From a bacterium (GTDB lineage: Bacteria > Patescibacteriota > UBA1384 > CAILIB01 > JAUSJZ01), in NCBI GenBank assembly GCA_030647115.1, contig JAUSJZ010000040.1:1-56874 (forward strand): a DNA stretch of 56,874 nucleotides. The letters run 5' to 3'. Under the pieces are notes generated by a model, which saw only the letters and a program-made list of their open reading frames with translations, searched no databases and was not told the DNA's origin. Below are positions 1 to 7,942 of the stretch, piece after piece. A program made the position numbers and the translations under genes. Within the stretch, counting starts at the first letter, position 1. Each line of letters starts with the position of its first letter.

Positions 1-791
1 CCGGTGCCGTGTTCGTTCACCTTAATGGCCTGTTCGGTGCGATAGAAACGCTCAAAGATGCGATCCATATTGGCCGGCTCAATGCCCATACCGTGATCGG
101 CCACCGCAATTTGCACCTCGTTGCGTACACGGGTAATGATAACTTGGATCTCGCTACCGTGAGGTGAGTACTGAATGGCGTTATCCACCAAATTAGCGAT
201 GTCGTGTTTCAAAAAGATGCGGTCGGCTTTGATTTTAGCGCCGGCCTCGGCCTCATGTATCACTATCTTAATCTGATGTTGGTCAGCCACGGCCTGATAT
301 TCGGCCAGCATCTCTTTAACCAAGGTATTAACATCGATGGTATCGAAAGTCAGATAGCTCTGGCCATCGCCGGAAGTTAGTTTAAAGATGTGGCTCAAAT
401 CTTCGACGGTGTGGTACATCACCTGACAAGAGGCGATAATCTGTTCCAGTCTTTGCCGTTCTTTGTCAGTCAGTTCCGGATTATTTAAAATTGATTCGGC
501 CGACCAACGAATTAAGGCTAGCGGCGTTTTGAGCTGATGCGCCACCAGTGACAAGATCTCGGTCTTGTCTCTTTCGGCCCGTTGGAGACTTTTGATGTGT
601 TTAAGTGCTTCGAGTCGACGGTGATGATTATGTCGCAACCGAGTAGAGTAGATCATTAAAATTATCAGGGTAATCGTTACCGACACCACCGCCACTACCG
701 TGTGGCTGACCATTGTCGGCGAAAGCACTAACAAGACCAACAGCCCAATTGCTACGGCAATTACTGTCAGGTTGAGAGTACGCAGTTTCAT
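1..791 (-). CDS. Sensor histidine kinase, C-terminus cut by window edge
   Basis: The frame is open to the left edge, giving 263 visible residues from the ATG at 789-791. Two membrane segments (about 8-24 and 31-48) are joined by a very short outside loop, so there is no large extracytoplasmic sensor domain. A HisKA dimerisation helix follows, with the phospho-acceptor His85 in SLVAHQLKTP. The HATPase_c domain shows an N box (HDIANLVDNA, 196-205), a G1 box (ADHGMG, 231-236) and an F box (IFERFY, 245-250). Only the last ATP-binding glycine motif is missing, because it lies off the window. In this family the kinase passes phosphate to a response regulator. None is seen upstream, so the partner may lie beyond the left edge. 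Confidence 0.93.
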   Translation of the reverse strand, partial: MKLRTLNLTVIAVAIGLLVLLVLSPTMVSHTVVAVVSVTITLIILMIYSTRLRHNHHRRLEALKHIKSLQRAERDKTEILSLVAHQLKTPLALIRWSAESILNNPELTDKERQRLEQIIASCQVMYHTVEDLSHIFKLTSGDGQSYLTFDTIDVNTLVKEMLAEYQAVADQHQIKIVIHEAEAGAKIKADRIFLKHDIANLVDNAIQYSPHGSEIQVIITRVRNEVQIAVADHGMGIEPANMDRIFERFYRTEQAIKVNEHGT

Positions 792-945
792 TAGATTTAT
801 TGTATCAGTATCGACCACCCGCACGGCAGACGAACAAAAAATGACCTTGGTAGGCCATCTATACTGACGCGGCATAGCCGCTGTAATACGTAATTGATAC
901 TGATTGCTTCATACAGTACGTATTGTGCAAATTGTTGGTTCCGGG

Positions 946-972
946 TGTGAAATGACATTTAGTCATTTCACA
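946..972 (-). terminator. Perfect hairpin abutting the tRNA-Lys 3' end
   Basis: TGTGAAATGAC (946-956) and GTCATTTCACA (962-972) form a perfect 11-bp stem with a 5-base loop. The stem begins at the base after the encoded CCA of tRNA-Lys. No T-run follows on the minus strand, so this is either a weak or factor-dependent terminator or a processing signal. The position suggests a role in tRNA 3'-end formation. Confidence 0.5.
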
Positions 973-1048
973 TGGTGGATCGCCCGGGACTTGAACCCGG
1001 AACCACTGGCTTAAAAGGCCATTGCTCTACCAATTGAGCTAGCGATCC
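973..1048 (-). tRNA. tRNA-Lys (anticodon UUU)
   Basis: The minus strand folds as a full cloverleaf. The acceptor stem is GGATCGC/GCGATCC, the D arm GCTC/GAGC, and the anticodon loop CTTTTAA carries TTT. The variable loop has 5 bases and the T arm is CCGGG-TTCAAGT-CCCGG. The discriminator is A, and the 3' CCA is encoded at 973-975. The only blemish is an A-G mismatch at the outer pair of the anticodon stem. A partial copy of the 5' half lies just upstream (1093-1112). Confidence 0.96.
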
Positions 1049-1060
1049 AAATTATATAAT

Positions 1061-1112
1061 GTTCTTTAGCTCAATTGGTACGCGGAGCGGCCACCAATTG
1101 AACTAGCGATCC
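1061..1112. repeat. tRNA-derived fragments in inverted arrangement
   Basis: On the minus strand, 1112-1093 repeats the first 20 bases of tRNA-Lys with one change. On the plus strand, 1067-1080 carries the same D-arm sequence (TAGCTCAATTGGTA). The two pair as an 11-bp stem (1069-1079 with 1093-1103, one G-T pair) around a 13-base loop. Neither arm continues into a complete cloverleaf, so this is not a functional tRNA gene. It may be debris of a duplication or integration event. Confidence 0.65.
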
Positions 1113-1177
1113 TTAATGGGAAACCAAAACTTACTCTAGCTTAGCTTCAGATTGGCGTCAAGGCAATCACCAGTCAG

Positions 1178-1495
1178 CTAACCCAACCTTAGCAACAGCA
1201 AATAAGTTAACAGATCGACAACTATAGTGAGAACCAAAATATTTTTTATGAATGATCCTGTTGTTATTGGACGATGTGTTATCGTATACAAACCCTTAAC
1301 AAATATGGCACTCGCAATGATATTTAAGAAAACAGTAATGGAAAGAACCCACAGTACTGCTTCTGTCATCGAATCCCCTACCTTCGAATCAAATGATAAA
1401 AGAAAAAGCCCAGCGGTAAAGTACAAAACAAGCAAGTAGGCCAGCAAACCAACAGCCAACATCAGTGAACCCATACAGCTAATTTTTTTATTCAT
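1178..1495 (-). CDS. Small hypothetical membrane protein, three helices
   Basis: 105 residues with no recognised family. Three hydrophobic segments are visible (about 10-33, 47-68 and 84-103). A purine-rich AAGGG lies about 10 bases before the ATG. The gene is more AT-rich than its neighbours. It follows the next membrane protein by 26 bases in the same direction and may be the last gene of the heat-shock transcription unit. Function unknown. Confidence 0.6.
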   Translation of the reverse strand: MNKKISCMGSLMLAVGLLAYLLVLYFTAGLFLLSFDSKVGDSMTEAVLWVLSITVFLNIIASAIFVKGLYTITHRPITTGSFIKNILVLTIVVDLLTYLLLLRLG

Positions 1496-1521
1496 TCGAT
1501 ATATTACCCTTACTTTTTAAA

Positions 1522-2022
1522 CTAATACTCGTCTTTGGCGTGCAGCGAGGAGTAAAGAATCAAAATAACGGGCAACAGAATTAAGAGGTTGTGATAGCGT
1601 CCCAAATATTCGGCGATAACGGCCCGATTGCCCAACAGCTGCTTCTGTTCGTCGTTCATAAAAGTGACGACAGATGACAGCACAAAGGCGATGGTGAAAA
1701 AGGCGTGGCCCAACGTCTCAAACTCGGGTATTCGTTTGCGTTTGGATGACGGTATCAAAGCCGTCAGTAACAGCCACAAGATGACCAGCAGACACGATTT
1801 CACCGCAAATTCGGAGACCGATAGCGAGAAGGAGAAGCCAAAGACCGCCTGTTTGCCCGTTAATAAACCAAATAAATTAGGCCCCCAGGTGATGCTAACC
1901 AGATAAGCCGTGTAAGCCGCCAACAGAGCGCTCATGACCCGACTACGTAAGATCACGAAGGCGAAGGCGAGCCAGAGTACCACGAGAATTACCACAATAA
2001 TATCCCAACTAGGTAGGGTCAT
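1522..2022 (-). CDS. Hypothetical multi-helix membrane protein
   Basis: 166 residues with about five hydrophobic segments (near 7-25, 28-50, 66-88, 103-122 and 145-160) and a short basic loop SSKRKR near 91-96. AAGG sits just before the ATG and could serve as a ribosome site. It lies 45 bases after dnaJ on the same strand with no clear terminator between, so cotranscription is possible. No family recognised. Confidence 0.65.
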   Translation of the reverse strand: MTLPSWDIIVVILVVLWLAFAFVILRSRVMSALLAAYTAYLVSITWGPNLFGLLTGKQAVFGFSFSLSVSEFAVKSCLLVILWLLLTALIPSSKRKRIPEFETLGHAFFTIAFVLSSVVTFMNDEQKQLLGNRAVIAEYLGRYHNLLILLPVILILYSSLHAKDEY

Positions 2023-2067
2023 TTACCTTATTATGAGGCCTCAAAGAGGGTTTGCGCAAGCAGCCAA

Positions 2068-2682
2068 CTAGCGACCGATGTTTTTTAACTGCTCCCAGAG
2101 CGCCCGCTCGGTACGACTCATACGGTTACCGGTGGGCATGACAATGCGCACTACAATTTGGAGATCACCCCGGCCGCGATTATGGGCTTTACCCCGGCCG
2201 CGAAAGGTAAAAGCTTGGCCGTCTTGAGTACCGGGTGGGATAGTTAAGACAATCTTCTCTTCGCCGGTGCGTAGCTCCATCTTATCGCCCATGACGGCTT
2301 GGGCGGGTGAAATTTGGACTTCGGCCTGGATATTGGAGAAAGCGGCCCCAAAGATGTCGTCAAAGATGTCGCCTAGCCCCCCACCGGCGGTACCACCAGT
2401 GAAATCGAAACCAAAGCCACCGGCGCGACCGGCACCACCACCGAAGCCTCCAAAACCACCTGCTCCGGCCGGGCCACCATTACCGACGTGCCCGAACTGA
2501 TCGAACTGGTCGCGTTTCTGCGGGTCAGACAATATTTGATAGGCTTGATTGATCTCCTGAAACTGCTTCGCATCGCCACCCTTATCGGGGTGGTGCTGGT
2601 GCGAGAGTTTACGAAAGGCGCGCTTGATTTCGTCGGTCGAAGCGTCTTTCGCTACTCCTAAAGTTTCGTAGGGGTTCGGCAT
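2068..2682 (-). CDS. dnaJ: Short DnaJ co-chaperone without zinc finger
   Basis: 204 residues from the ATG at 2680-2682; a TTG one codon upstream is the alternative. A J domain (about 4-66) carries the HPD motif (31-33) that stimulates the DnaK ATPase. A Gly/Phe-rich linker (about 66-110) and one C-terminal substrate-binding domain with the motif TIPPGTQDG follow. There is no cysteine, so the CxxCxGxG zinc domain of classical DnaJ (about 375 residues) is absent. The overall layout is like a shortened CbpA-type protein. It starts four bases after the dnaK stop and is clearly the last chaperone gene of the operon. Confidence 0.93.
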   Translation of the reverse strand: MPNPYETLGVAKDASTDEIKRAFRKLSHQHHPDKGGDAKQFQEINQAYQILSDPQKRDQFDQFGHVGNGGPAGAGGFGGFGGGAGRAGGFGFDFTGGTAGGGLGDIFDDIFGAAFSNIQAEVQISPAQAVMGDKMELRTGEEKIVLTIPPGTQDGQAFTFRGRGKAHNRGRGDLQIVVRIVMPTGNRMSRTERALWEQLKNIGR

Positions 2683-2685
2683 CAA

Positions 2686-4674
2686 TTACTCTTTTGGTTC
2701 GTCTTTTTTCGGTTCCTCTGGTTTGGTTGGTTCATCGGCTTTTTCACTATCAGCGCCAGCTTCAGCTGGTTTTTCGCCCGCTTGGCTCTCGCCGTCTTTG
2801 TTGTCGCCGTCTTTGCTTTCGTCAGCTTTATCGGCGTCTGCTTTATCACCCTCGGCCTGCTTCTCTTCGTAGAGGTGTTGACCGGCTTTTGATAACGCTT
2901 CGGACAGCGCTTCGGTCTTGGCTTTAATCTCATCTAGGTTATCGGAGTTCTTGGCGTTCTGCAACGCACTGACCGCATCTTCAACCGCCCGCACGTCTTC
3001 AGGCTTCAGTTTCTCTTTGTTCTCTTTGAGGGTCTTCTCGGCCGTGTGGATTAAACTCTCGGCCATATTTTTAGCTTCGACTGACTCGCGCTTGCTCTTG
3101 TCTTCATCGGCGTGTTGGGCAGCATCGGCGCGCATCCGTTCAATCTCTTCGGTTGAGAGACCACTGGAACCCTGAATAGTGATCTTCTGCTCTTTATTGG
3201 TGGCCTTGTCGGTAGCGGTGACGTGTAAGATGCCGTCGGCATCGATATCAAAAGTTACCTCTACTTGAGGGACACCGCGCGGAGCCGGCGGGATACCGTC
3301 GAGTACAAACTGGCCGAGACTGCGGTTATCGCTCGACATCTCACGCTCACCCTGTAAAACGCGAATCTCAACCTGCGGTTGATTATCAGAAGCCGTCGAG
3401 AAGATCTGGGAGTGCTTGGTCGGAATAGTAGTATTGGCTTCAATTAATTTAGCCATCACACCGCCGAGCGTTTCAATACCCAACGAGAGCGGCGTTACAT
3501 CGAGCAACAGTACGTCTTTGACATCACCGGCGAGCACACCCGCTTGAATGGCGGCCCCTAAAGCGACCGCTTCATCGGGGTTGACGCTCTTATTCGGCTC
3601 TTTGCCGAAAAACTCTTTGACTTTGGCCTGTACCAGTGGCATGCGAGTCTGACCGCCGACCAGAATAATTTCGTTGATGTCTTTGGCTTCTAGTTTGGCC
3701 GCTTTGATGGCGGCGCGGCAAGGGGTAATAGTGCGTTCAACCAGAGCGTCGGTCAGTTTCTCAAATTCGGCTCGGGTTACTTTCATAACCAAGTGCTTGG
3801 GTCCTTCGGCGTCGGCCGTGATAAAGGGCAGGTTAATCTCGGTCTCGAGTGAGGAGCTTAACTCGACCTTGGCTTTTTCGGCCGCCTCTTTGATACGCTG
3901 CACGGCATCGGGCTGTTTGGTTAAATCCAAACCTTCATGTTTTTTAAATTCGGCGAGAATGTGATCCATCAAAACCTGGTCAAAGTCATCGCCACCCAAA
4001 TGGGTGTCGCCGTTGGTGGATAACACCTCAAAGCTGGAGCCCTCTTCGCCGGCGCCGATATCCAAAATAGTGATGTCAAAAGTACCGCCACCTAAGTCGT
4101 AGACGGCCACTTTTTCTTCTTTTTTGCGCTCCAAACCATAGGCCAGAGCGGCCGCGGTCGGCTCGTTGATGATGCGCTTAACCTCTAAACCGGCAATCTT
4201 ACCGGCATCTTTGGTACTCTGGCGCTGGCTGTCGTTGAAGTAGGCCGGCACGGTGATAACGGCTTCGGTCACCTTTTCACCGAGGTAGGCTTCGGCATCG
4301 GCCTTTAATTTACCCAAGATGAAAGCGGAGATCTCTTCGGGGCTGTAGTTTTTGTCGCCCATTTTGACCTCAATGGCCCCGTTTTTGCCTTCAGAAGTGG
4401 TGTAAGGGACGCGCTTAAAATCTTGCTGGGACTCTTCGTCTTTGAACTTACGGCCGATGAAACGCTTGACGGACGAGACGGTGTTTTGGGAGTTGGTCAC
4501 GGCCTGGCGTTTGGCAATCTGACCGACGACGCGCTCACCGTTTTTATTGACCGCCACAATTGAGGGGCAGGTATTAGCCCCTTCGGCGGTGGGGATAACT
4601 TTAGCGGTGCCGCCTTCCATAACGGCGACGACGGAGTTGGTTGTTCCTAGATCGATTCCAATTATTTTGCTCAT
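2686..4674 (-). CDS. dnaK: Molecular chaperone DnaK (Hsp70)
   Basis: 662 residues of full-length Hsp70. The nucleotide-binding domain shows IDLGTTNS (7-14), [12 protein letters not shown] (141-152) and [10 protein letters not shown] (191-200). The hydrophobic linker reads [11 protein letters not shown] beta-sandwich substrate domain and a helical lid follow. The tail from about 605 is an unusually long Lys/Asp/Glu/Pro-rich low-complexity stretch ending in DEPKE. DnaK binds exposed hydrophobic peptides in the cytoplasm in ATP-driven cycles with DnaJ and GrpE. The leader between it and the upstream gene contains no G and no Shine-Dalgarno sequence. Confidence 0.98.
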   Translation of the reverse strand: MSKIIGIDLGTTNSVVAVMEGGTAKVIPTAEGANTCPSIVAVNKNGERVVGQIAKRQAVTNSQNTVSSVKRFIGRKFKDEESQQDFKRVPYTTSEGKNGAIEVKMGDKNYSPEEISAFILGKLKADAEAYLGEKVTEAVITVPAYFNDSQRQSTKDAGKIAGLEVKRIINEPTAAALAYGLERKKEEKVAVYDLGGGTFDITILDIGAGEEGSSFEVLSTNGDTHLGGDDFDQVLMDHILAEFKKHEGLDLTKQPDAVQRIKEAAEKAKVELSSSLETEINLPFITADAEGPKHLVMKVTRAEFEKLTDALVERTITPCRAAIKAAKLEAKDINEIILVGGQTRMPLVQAKVKEFFGKEPNKSVNPDEAVALGAAIQAGVLAGDVKDVLLLDVTPLSLGIETLGGVMAKLIEANTTIPTKHSQIFSTASDNQPQVEIRVLQGEREMSSDNRSLGQFVLDGIPPAPRGVPQVEVTFDIDADGILHVTATDKATNKEQKITIQGSSGLSTEEIERMRADAAQHADEDKSKRESVEAKNMAESLIHTAEKTLKENKEKLKPEDVRAVEDAVSALQNAKNSDNLDEIKAKTEALSEALSKAGQHLYEEKQAEGDKADADKADESKDGDNKDGESQAGEKPAEAGADSEKADEPTKPEEPKKDEPKE

Positions 4675-4711
4675 AGTTTTTTGTTTATTGTTTGTTTATT
4701 TGGTTTTGGTT
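4675..4711 (-). promoter_or_regulatory. G-free, A/C-rich leader before dnaK
   Basis: The 37 bases between the stop of the 122-residue gene and the dnaK ATG contain only A, C and a few T on the coding strand. There is no anti-16S match. Such unstructured A-rich leaders can support translation without Shine-Dalgarno pairing; that role here is inference. Confidence 0.4.
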
Positions 4712-5080
4712 TTAAACGATCTCCATTGGTATACCACCTGGATTTAAGTCTTTAGGTTGACCTCTATAAAAATACTGTGTTGTTGCTGCCGAGGTCATAG
4801 TCTGGTTGACAACAGGATTATTCATCATCGAGTACTGTCTTGTTGGTGGATCATCATTTTCGGTTGAGTACGCTGGCCAAATGATAGATGGACTTAGATA
4901 GGCCAAATCACTATTGGCACTCCAATGCGCTACAACACTACTGATTGGGATTACTGCTTGTTCTTTATAATTTCTTGGCAACGCTGATTGAATCGTGCCT
5001 GAGATAACCGGCACGAGTGCTAATATAGCTAATTTTTTGTTACATTCTTTCATTAATTCTTGCATTGTGGATTTCTTCAT
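4712..5080 (-). CDS. Unknown 122-residue protein between grpE and dnaK
   Basis: No family recognised. The N-terminus has basic residues, then a hydrophobic stretch (about 18-33, LAILALVPVISGTIQS) that could be a signal or anchor. The rest is polar, with Asn/Thr/Pro/Tyr-rich sequence, several Trp, and a single Cys at 13. Its ATG overlaps the grpE stop as ATGA, which argues for coupled translation and against chance. It is more AT-rich than grpE and dnaK, consistent with late acquisition. No such gene belongs to the standard grpE-dnaK-dnaJ operon. Confidence 0.6.
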   Translation of the reverse strand: MKKSTMQELMKECNKKLAILALVPVISGTIQSALPRNYKEQAVIPISSVVAHWSANSDLAYLSPSIIWPAYSTENDDPPTRQYSMMNNPVVNQTMTSAATTQYFYRGQPKDLNPGGIPMEIV

Positions 5081-5526
5081 TTTGCATCCTTACCGGCGCT
5101 GACGATGACAGCCGCCGGTCGAATGACCGTGTCGTTCATGACGTAAGCCTGATTGATAACCTGGATAACGGTGTTTTCCGGTTGGTCGGACTGACGATGC
5201 TCGATGGCGTGTTGCGAGCCGGCATCAAACATCTCACCGACCTTGACCTCTTTAACGCTAACTCCTTGACGATTGAGCACCTCGAGCAGCTGTTTTTGGA
5301 TATAGGTGACGCCGGTTAACCAGTTACTATTCTGGTCGGCTTCGGGCACGTGTTGTAGGGCGCGGTCGAAGTTGTCGAGAACAGGTAGCAGATCGATAAT
5401 TAGCTCTTGGTTGGCGAACCGGGCAAATTCTCCCTTTTCGCGTTCGGTGCGCTTTTGCAGGTTAGCCAACTCGGCCTGGGCCCGTTTGAGTTGTTCAACG
5501 TGATCTGATTTCTTCTTTTTAACCAT
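5077..5526 (-). CDS. grpE: Nucleotide exchange factor GrpE
   Basis: 149 residues, short for the family. The N-terminal half is a charged coiled coil (about 6-45) followed by LLPVLDNFDRAL, the GrpE dimer four-helix region. The C-terminal beta domain includes FDAGSQHAIEH and ends near VIRPAAVIVSAG. GrpE releases ADP from DnaK. It is the first gene of the minus-strand heat-shock operon. An AGAGGAG lies 18 bases before the ATG, farther than usual, and an in-frame TGA just upstream excludes a longer start. Confidence 0.96.
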   Translation of the reverse strand: MVKKKKSDHVEQLKRAQAELANLQKRTEREKGEFARFANQELIIDLLPVLDNFDRALQHVPEADQNSNWLTGVTYIQKQLLEVLNRQGVSVKEVKVGEMFDAGSQHAIEHRQSDQPENTVIQVINQAYVMNDTVIRPAAVIVSAGKDAK

Positions 5527-5549
5527 GACTCAAAGTTAGTTAACTCCTC

Positions 5550-5579
5550 TAATGTAAAGGACACTTTACATTATGTCAA
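5550..5579 (-). promoter_or_regulatory. grpE operon promoter with overlapping perfect operator
   Basis: On the minus strand, TTGACA (5579-5574) is followed after exactly 17 bases by TACATT (5556-5551). A perfect inverted repeat, TAATGTAAAG / CTTTACATTA (5550-5559 and 5564-5573, 4-base spacer), fills the spacer and the -10 box. This is classic repressor geometry. The sequence does not match CIRCE, the known HrcA site. Confidence 0.75.
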
Positions 5580-5588
5580 GAGGCCAAT

Positions 5589-5676
5589 CCAATGTTAGAC
5601 CCATCCTCTTCACCTCGCCTGGCTTCGCTACGCTATGCCGGGCTCGTGAGTGTTCATCGGATAGGTCTGACATTGG
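5589..5676. repeat. 88-bp imperfect palindrome between grpE and comEC
   Basis: CCAATGTTAGACC (5589-5601) pairs with GGTCTGACATTGG (5664-5676) with one G-T pair, extended inward by CATCC / GGATA. A second stem forms inside from CGCCTGGC and GCCGGGC around a loop containing TTCGCTACGC. The element could be a cruciform, a REP-like repeat or a small non-autonomous mobile element. It lies between divergent genes, so a terminator role is unlikely. Confidence 0.6.
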
Positions 5677-5733
5677 ACTATACCTAACATTCTCGTCATC
5701 CTGTGTTCATCTGTACACTGTTTAAATCAGTAT

Positions 5734-7068
5734 GTGACCCGAATTCACTGGTTTGGTGTCGGCGTAGTCGCCGGCGTTATTTTAGGTTGGCCGCTGGCGG
5801 TGGTTTTTGGTTTGGCCGGTCTTATCAGCCTATTTTTTAAGTCAAAATCGCGCCTCATCTGGTCGTTACTGTTAGTCGGCTCCCTTTTAGGCCAATCAAG
5901 ACTCTGGCAGTACCACCAATCACTCTCGGCGCAAAATATAGCACCCGAACTGAATAAGGCACTTGCGGTGGTCATCGCTCCGCAAGACAACCGTGACGGT
6001 TACGGTTATCTGACCCTGCGGCTGCAGCGACCATTTACCGGTCAGCTGCGGGTCACCATCACCCCCTATGAACACTATCTGCCCGGTGATCTGCTCACAA
6101 TTTCGGGAGCCTCCCAGACACCGGCAATTATTGATGATGGAGCGAAAAGTTTTGATTACCCAACCTATCTGGCTCGGTTTGGCATTACCAAAGTAGTCAA
6201 ACGACCGCAACTGGTTAAAACAGGTACCGTTCAGCGCCGGTGGCTGGCATTACGCTGGCTAACCGGTTTCAGACAGTTTTTGGAACGTCACATCAATCTG
6301 ATGTTGCCCGAACCGGAGGCCGGTTTTCTGGCGGGGTTATTATTGGGCTCTAGGCGCGCTCTATCTGAAGGAACGCTCGCCAATCTCACCCAGACGGGTA
6401 CCATCCACATCATTGCGGTCTCGGGGGCTAACGTCGTGATAGTCGCCGGTATCTGTTTACAACTCTGCCGTCTCGTTACCGGCCACCGCTGGTGGTCTTT
6501 CTGGCTCACCTGGGGTGTTATCGGTGGTTTTGTCGTTTTGACGGGAGTCTCGGCGGCGGCGGTCAGAGGTGGACTCGTGGCCAGCCTGACCCTCATCGCC
6601 AGTCACACCGCGCGGGGGAACCAGAAACTACCGTTAATAATTCTACCGGCCGCCCTGACCCTACTGGCTAACCCCTACTTCAAATACGACATCGGTTGGC
6701 AGTTCTCGTTCGCCGCCTTCACCGGCATTGTGCTGGCCGCACCCGTTATTCAACAACTACTGCAACGTTGGCCCCGTTGCCCGCCCTTAATCGCTCAACC
6801 GCTTGTCGAAACCACTTCCGCCAACATCTTCTTGACGCCGGTTTTGATCTGGCAATTGAATGCCCTCTCGTTCAGTTCTTTTCTGATTAATCCGCTGGTT
6901 TTATGGCTCGTACCACTAGCCACTATGGCCGGAGCCGGCGGGTTGTTGGCTGGCTTCGTGCTGCCAAACACCCTGGTTCGGTTGATCGTTTGGCTGCCAC
7001 TGCACTTAATCTTACAAATAATCGCGTTCGGAGCGCGCCTGCCATGGTACGTCGATTGGTCATCTTAA
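5734..7068 (+). CDS. comEC: ComEC competence channel, N-terminal part
   Basis: 444 residues from a GTG. Two N-terminal membrane helices come first, then an OB-like (DUF4131) domain (about 75-150). The Competence membrane domain follows with the signature GTIHIIAVSGAN (222-233) and about seven hydrophobic helices. In the family this forms the inner-membrane channel that carries single-stranded DNA into the cytoplasm. The metallo-beta-lactamase domain that normally ends the same polypeptide is encoded by the next gene in another frame, overlapping by 25 bases. Confidence 0.92.
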   Translation: MTRIHWFGVGVVAGVILGWPLAVVFGLAGLISLFFKSKSRLIWSLLLVGSLLGQSRLWQYHQSLSAQNIAPELNKALAVVIAPQDNRDGYGYLTLRLQRPFTGQLRVTITPYEHYLPGDLLTISGASQTPAIIDDGAKSFDYPTYLARFGITKVVKRPQLVKTGTVQRRWLALRWLTGFRQFLERHINLMLPEPEAGFLAGLLLGSRRALSEGTLANLTQTGTIHIIAVSGANVVIVAGICLQLCRLVTGHRWWSFWLTWGVIGGFVVLTGVSAAAVRGGLVASLTLIASHTARGNQKLPLIILPAALTLLANPYFKYDIGWQFSFAAFTGIVLAAPVIQQLLQRWPRCPPLIAQPLVETTSANIFLTPVLIWQLNALSFSSFLINPLVLWLVPLATMAGAGGLLAGFVLPNTLVRLIVWLPLHLILQIIAFGARLPWYVDWSS

Positions 7069-7895
7069 TTATATTCCTGGCGCCGTTTTTAAGCTGGCGC
7101 TTCGGGCGGCCACAACCACAGCTAACCATGTTTGATGTTGGTCAGGGGCTCTCTGTTTTGGTTGAGGATGAGACCGGCTGGCAGCTGTTATTTGACGGCG
7201 GGCCGGACAATTCGGTGTTGGCTCAACTGGGAACAACCCTCGCCCCCACCGATGATTATATTGACGTGGTGGTCATCTCGCACCAGCACCGCGATCATTA
7301 TGTGGGGTTGATAGAAGTACTGCGGCGCTATCGAGTGGGGGAATTGTGGCTGACCAGAGCCGACAGTAAAGACCCGGCCTGGCAAGAATTGCTGGCCGTG
7401 GCCAAACAGAAACAGATTCCCCTGTTGGAGATTAAAGAGGGGATGCTACGTTATTTAGCTTCCGGTCGGGTTATTCGGGGCTATCATCCACCGGCCAATC
7501 CACGGGGTGATGAAGCTCACGACTACGCCGTCGTTCTGACCGTCGAACATCTCACCACTGAAGATTCACCTCTCGGCCCGTCAAAATTCAAGACTGATCT
7601 GGTATTAACCGGGGATGCCGAAGCCCGACACGAGCAGTATATCGGTCACTGTCAGATCAGCCGGGTTTTACCCTGCCCTACCACCGGTGCCATCTTACAG
7701 GCCGGCCACCACGGCTCCAAAACCTCTACCAGTGAGCCATGGCTGAAATTGTTGCAACCGAACGTGGTGCTGATAAGTGCCGGTCAAGACAATAGTTACG
7801 GGCACCCGCATCAAGAGGTCTTGGAACGGCTGGAGCGGCTCAAAATTAACTATCGGCGTACCGATCTTAACGGCACCATTAAAATACCGCTCTAA
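7044..7895 (+). CDS. ComEC-type metallo-beta-lactamase domain, separate gene
   Basis: 283 residues from the ATG at 7044. The open frame extends upstream to 6903, but that part lies inside comEC and has no domain character. A membrane segment (about 4-16) is followed by MFDVGQG and DGG, the metal motif SHQHRDH (79-85), LTGDAE, and GHHGSKTSTSE, the standard motif set of the ComEC C-terminus, where the domain is thought to act as a nuclease. The start lies 25 bases inside comEC. This may be a natural split with its own membrane anchor, or a frameshifted single gene. Confidence 0.88.
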   Translation: MVRRLVILIIFLAPFLSWRFGRPQPQLTMFDVGQGLSVLVEDETGWQLLFDGGPDNSVLAQLGTTLAPTDDYIDVVVISHQHRDHYVGLIEVLRRYRVGELWLTRADSKDPAWQELLAVAKQKQIPLLEIKEGMLRYLASGRVIRGYHPPANPRGDEAHDYAVVLTVEHLTTEDSPLGPSKFKTDLVLTGDAEARHEQYIGHCQISRVLPCPTTGAILQAGHHGSKTSTSEPWLKLLQPNVVLISAGQDNSYGHPHQEVLERLERLKINYRRTDLNGTIKIPL

Positions 7896-7905
7896 TCTGA
7901 TAACC

Positions 7906-7934
7906 TTGACCCGACCGACAGAAAAAGTTATAAC
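7906..7934 (+). promoter_or_regulatory. yebC promoter, leaderless type
   Basis: TTGACC (7906-7911), a 17-base spacer and TATAAC (7929-7934) lie in line. The yebC ATG follows the -10 box after only 8 bases, so transcription should begin at or next to the start codon. Confidence 0.7.
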
Positions 7935-7942
7935 TGTAACGT

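Noticed and set aside
1061-1112. A second functional tRNA gene
   Set aside because: Only D-arm and acceptor 5' pieces are present; no anticodon arm, T arm or 3' acceptor strand can be formed.
5065-5319. 84-residue plus-strand frame opposite grpE
   Set aside because: It is a shadow of grpE with no start signals and no domain pattern.
6903-7043. N-terminal 47 residues of the longer open frame before the metallo-beta-lactamase gene
   Set aside because: This part lies wholly inside comEC in another frame and has no domain pattern; the ATG at 7044 precedes a natural membrane segment.
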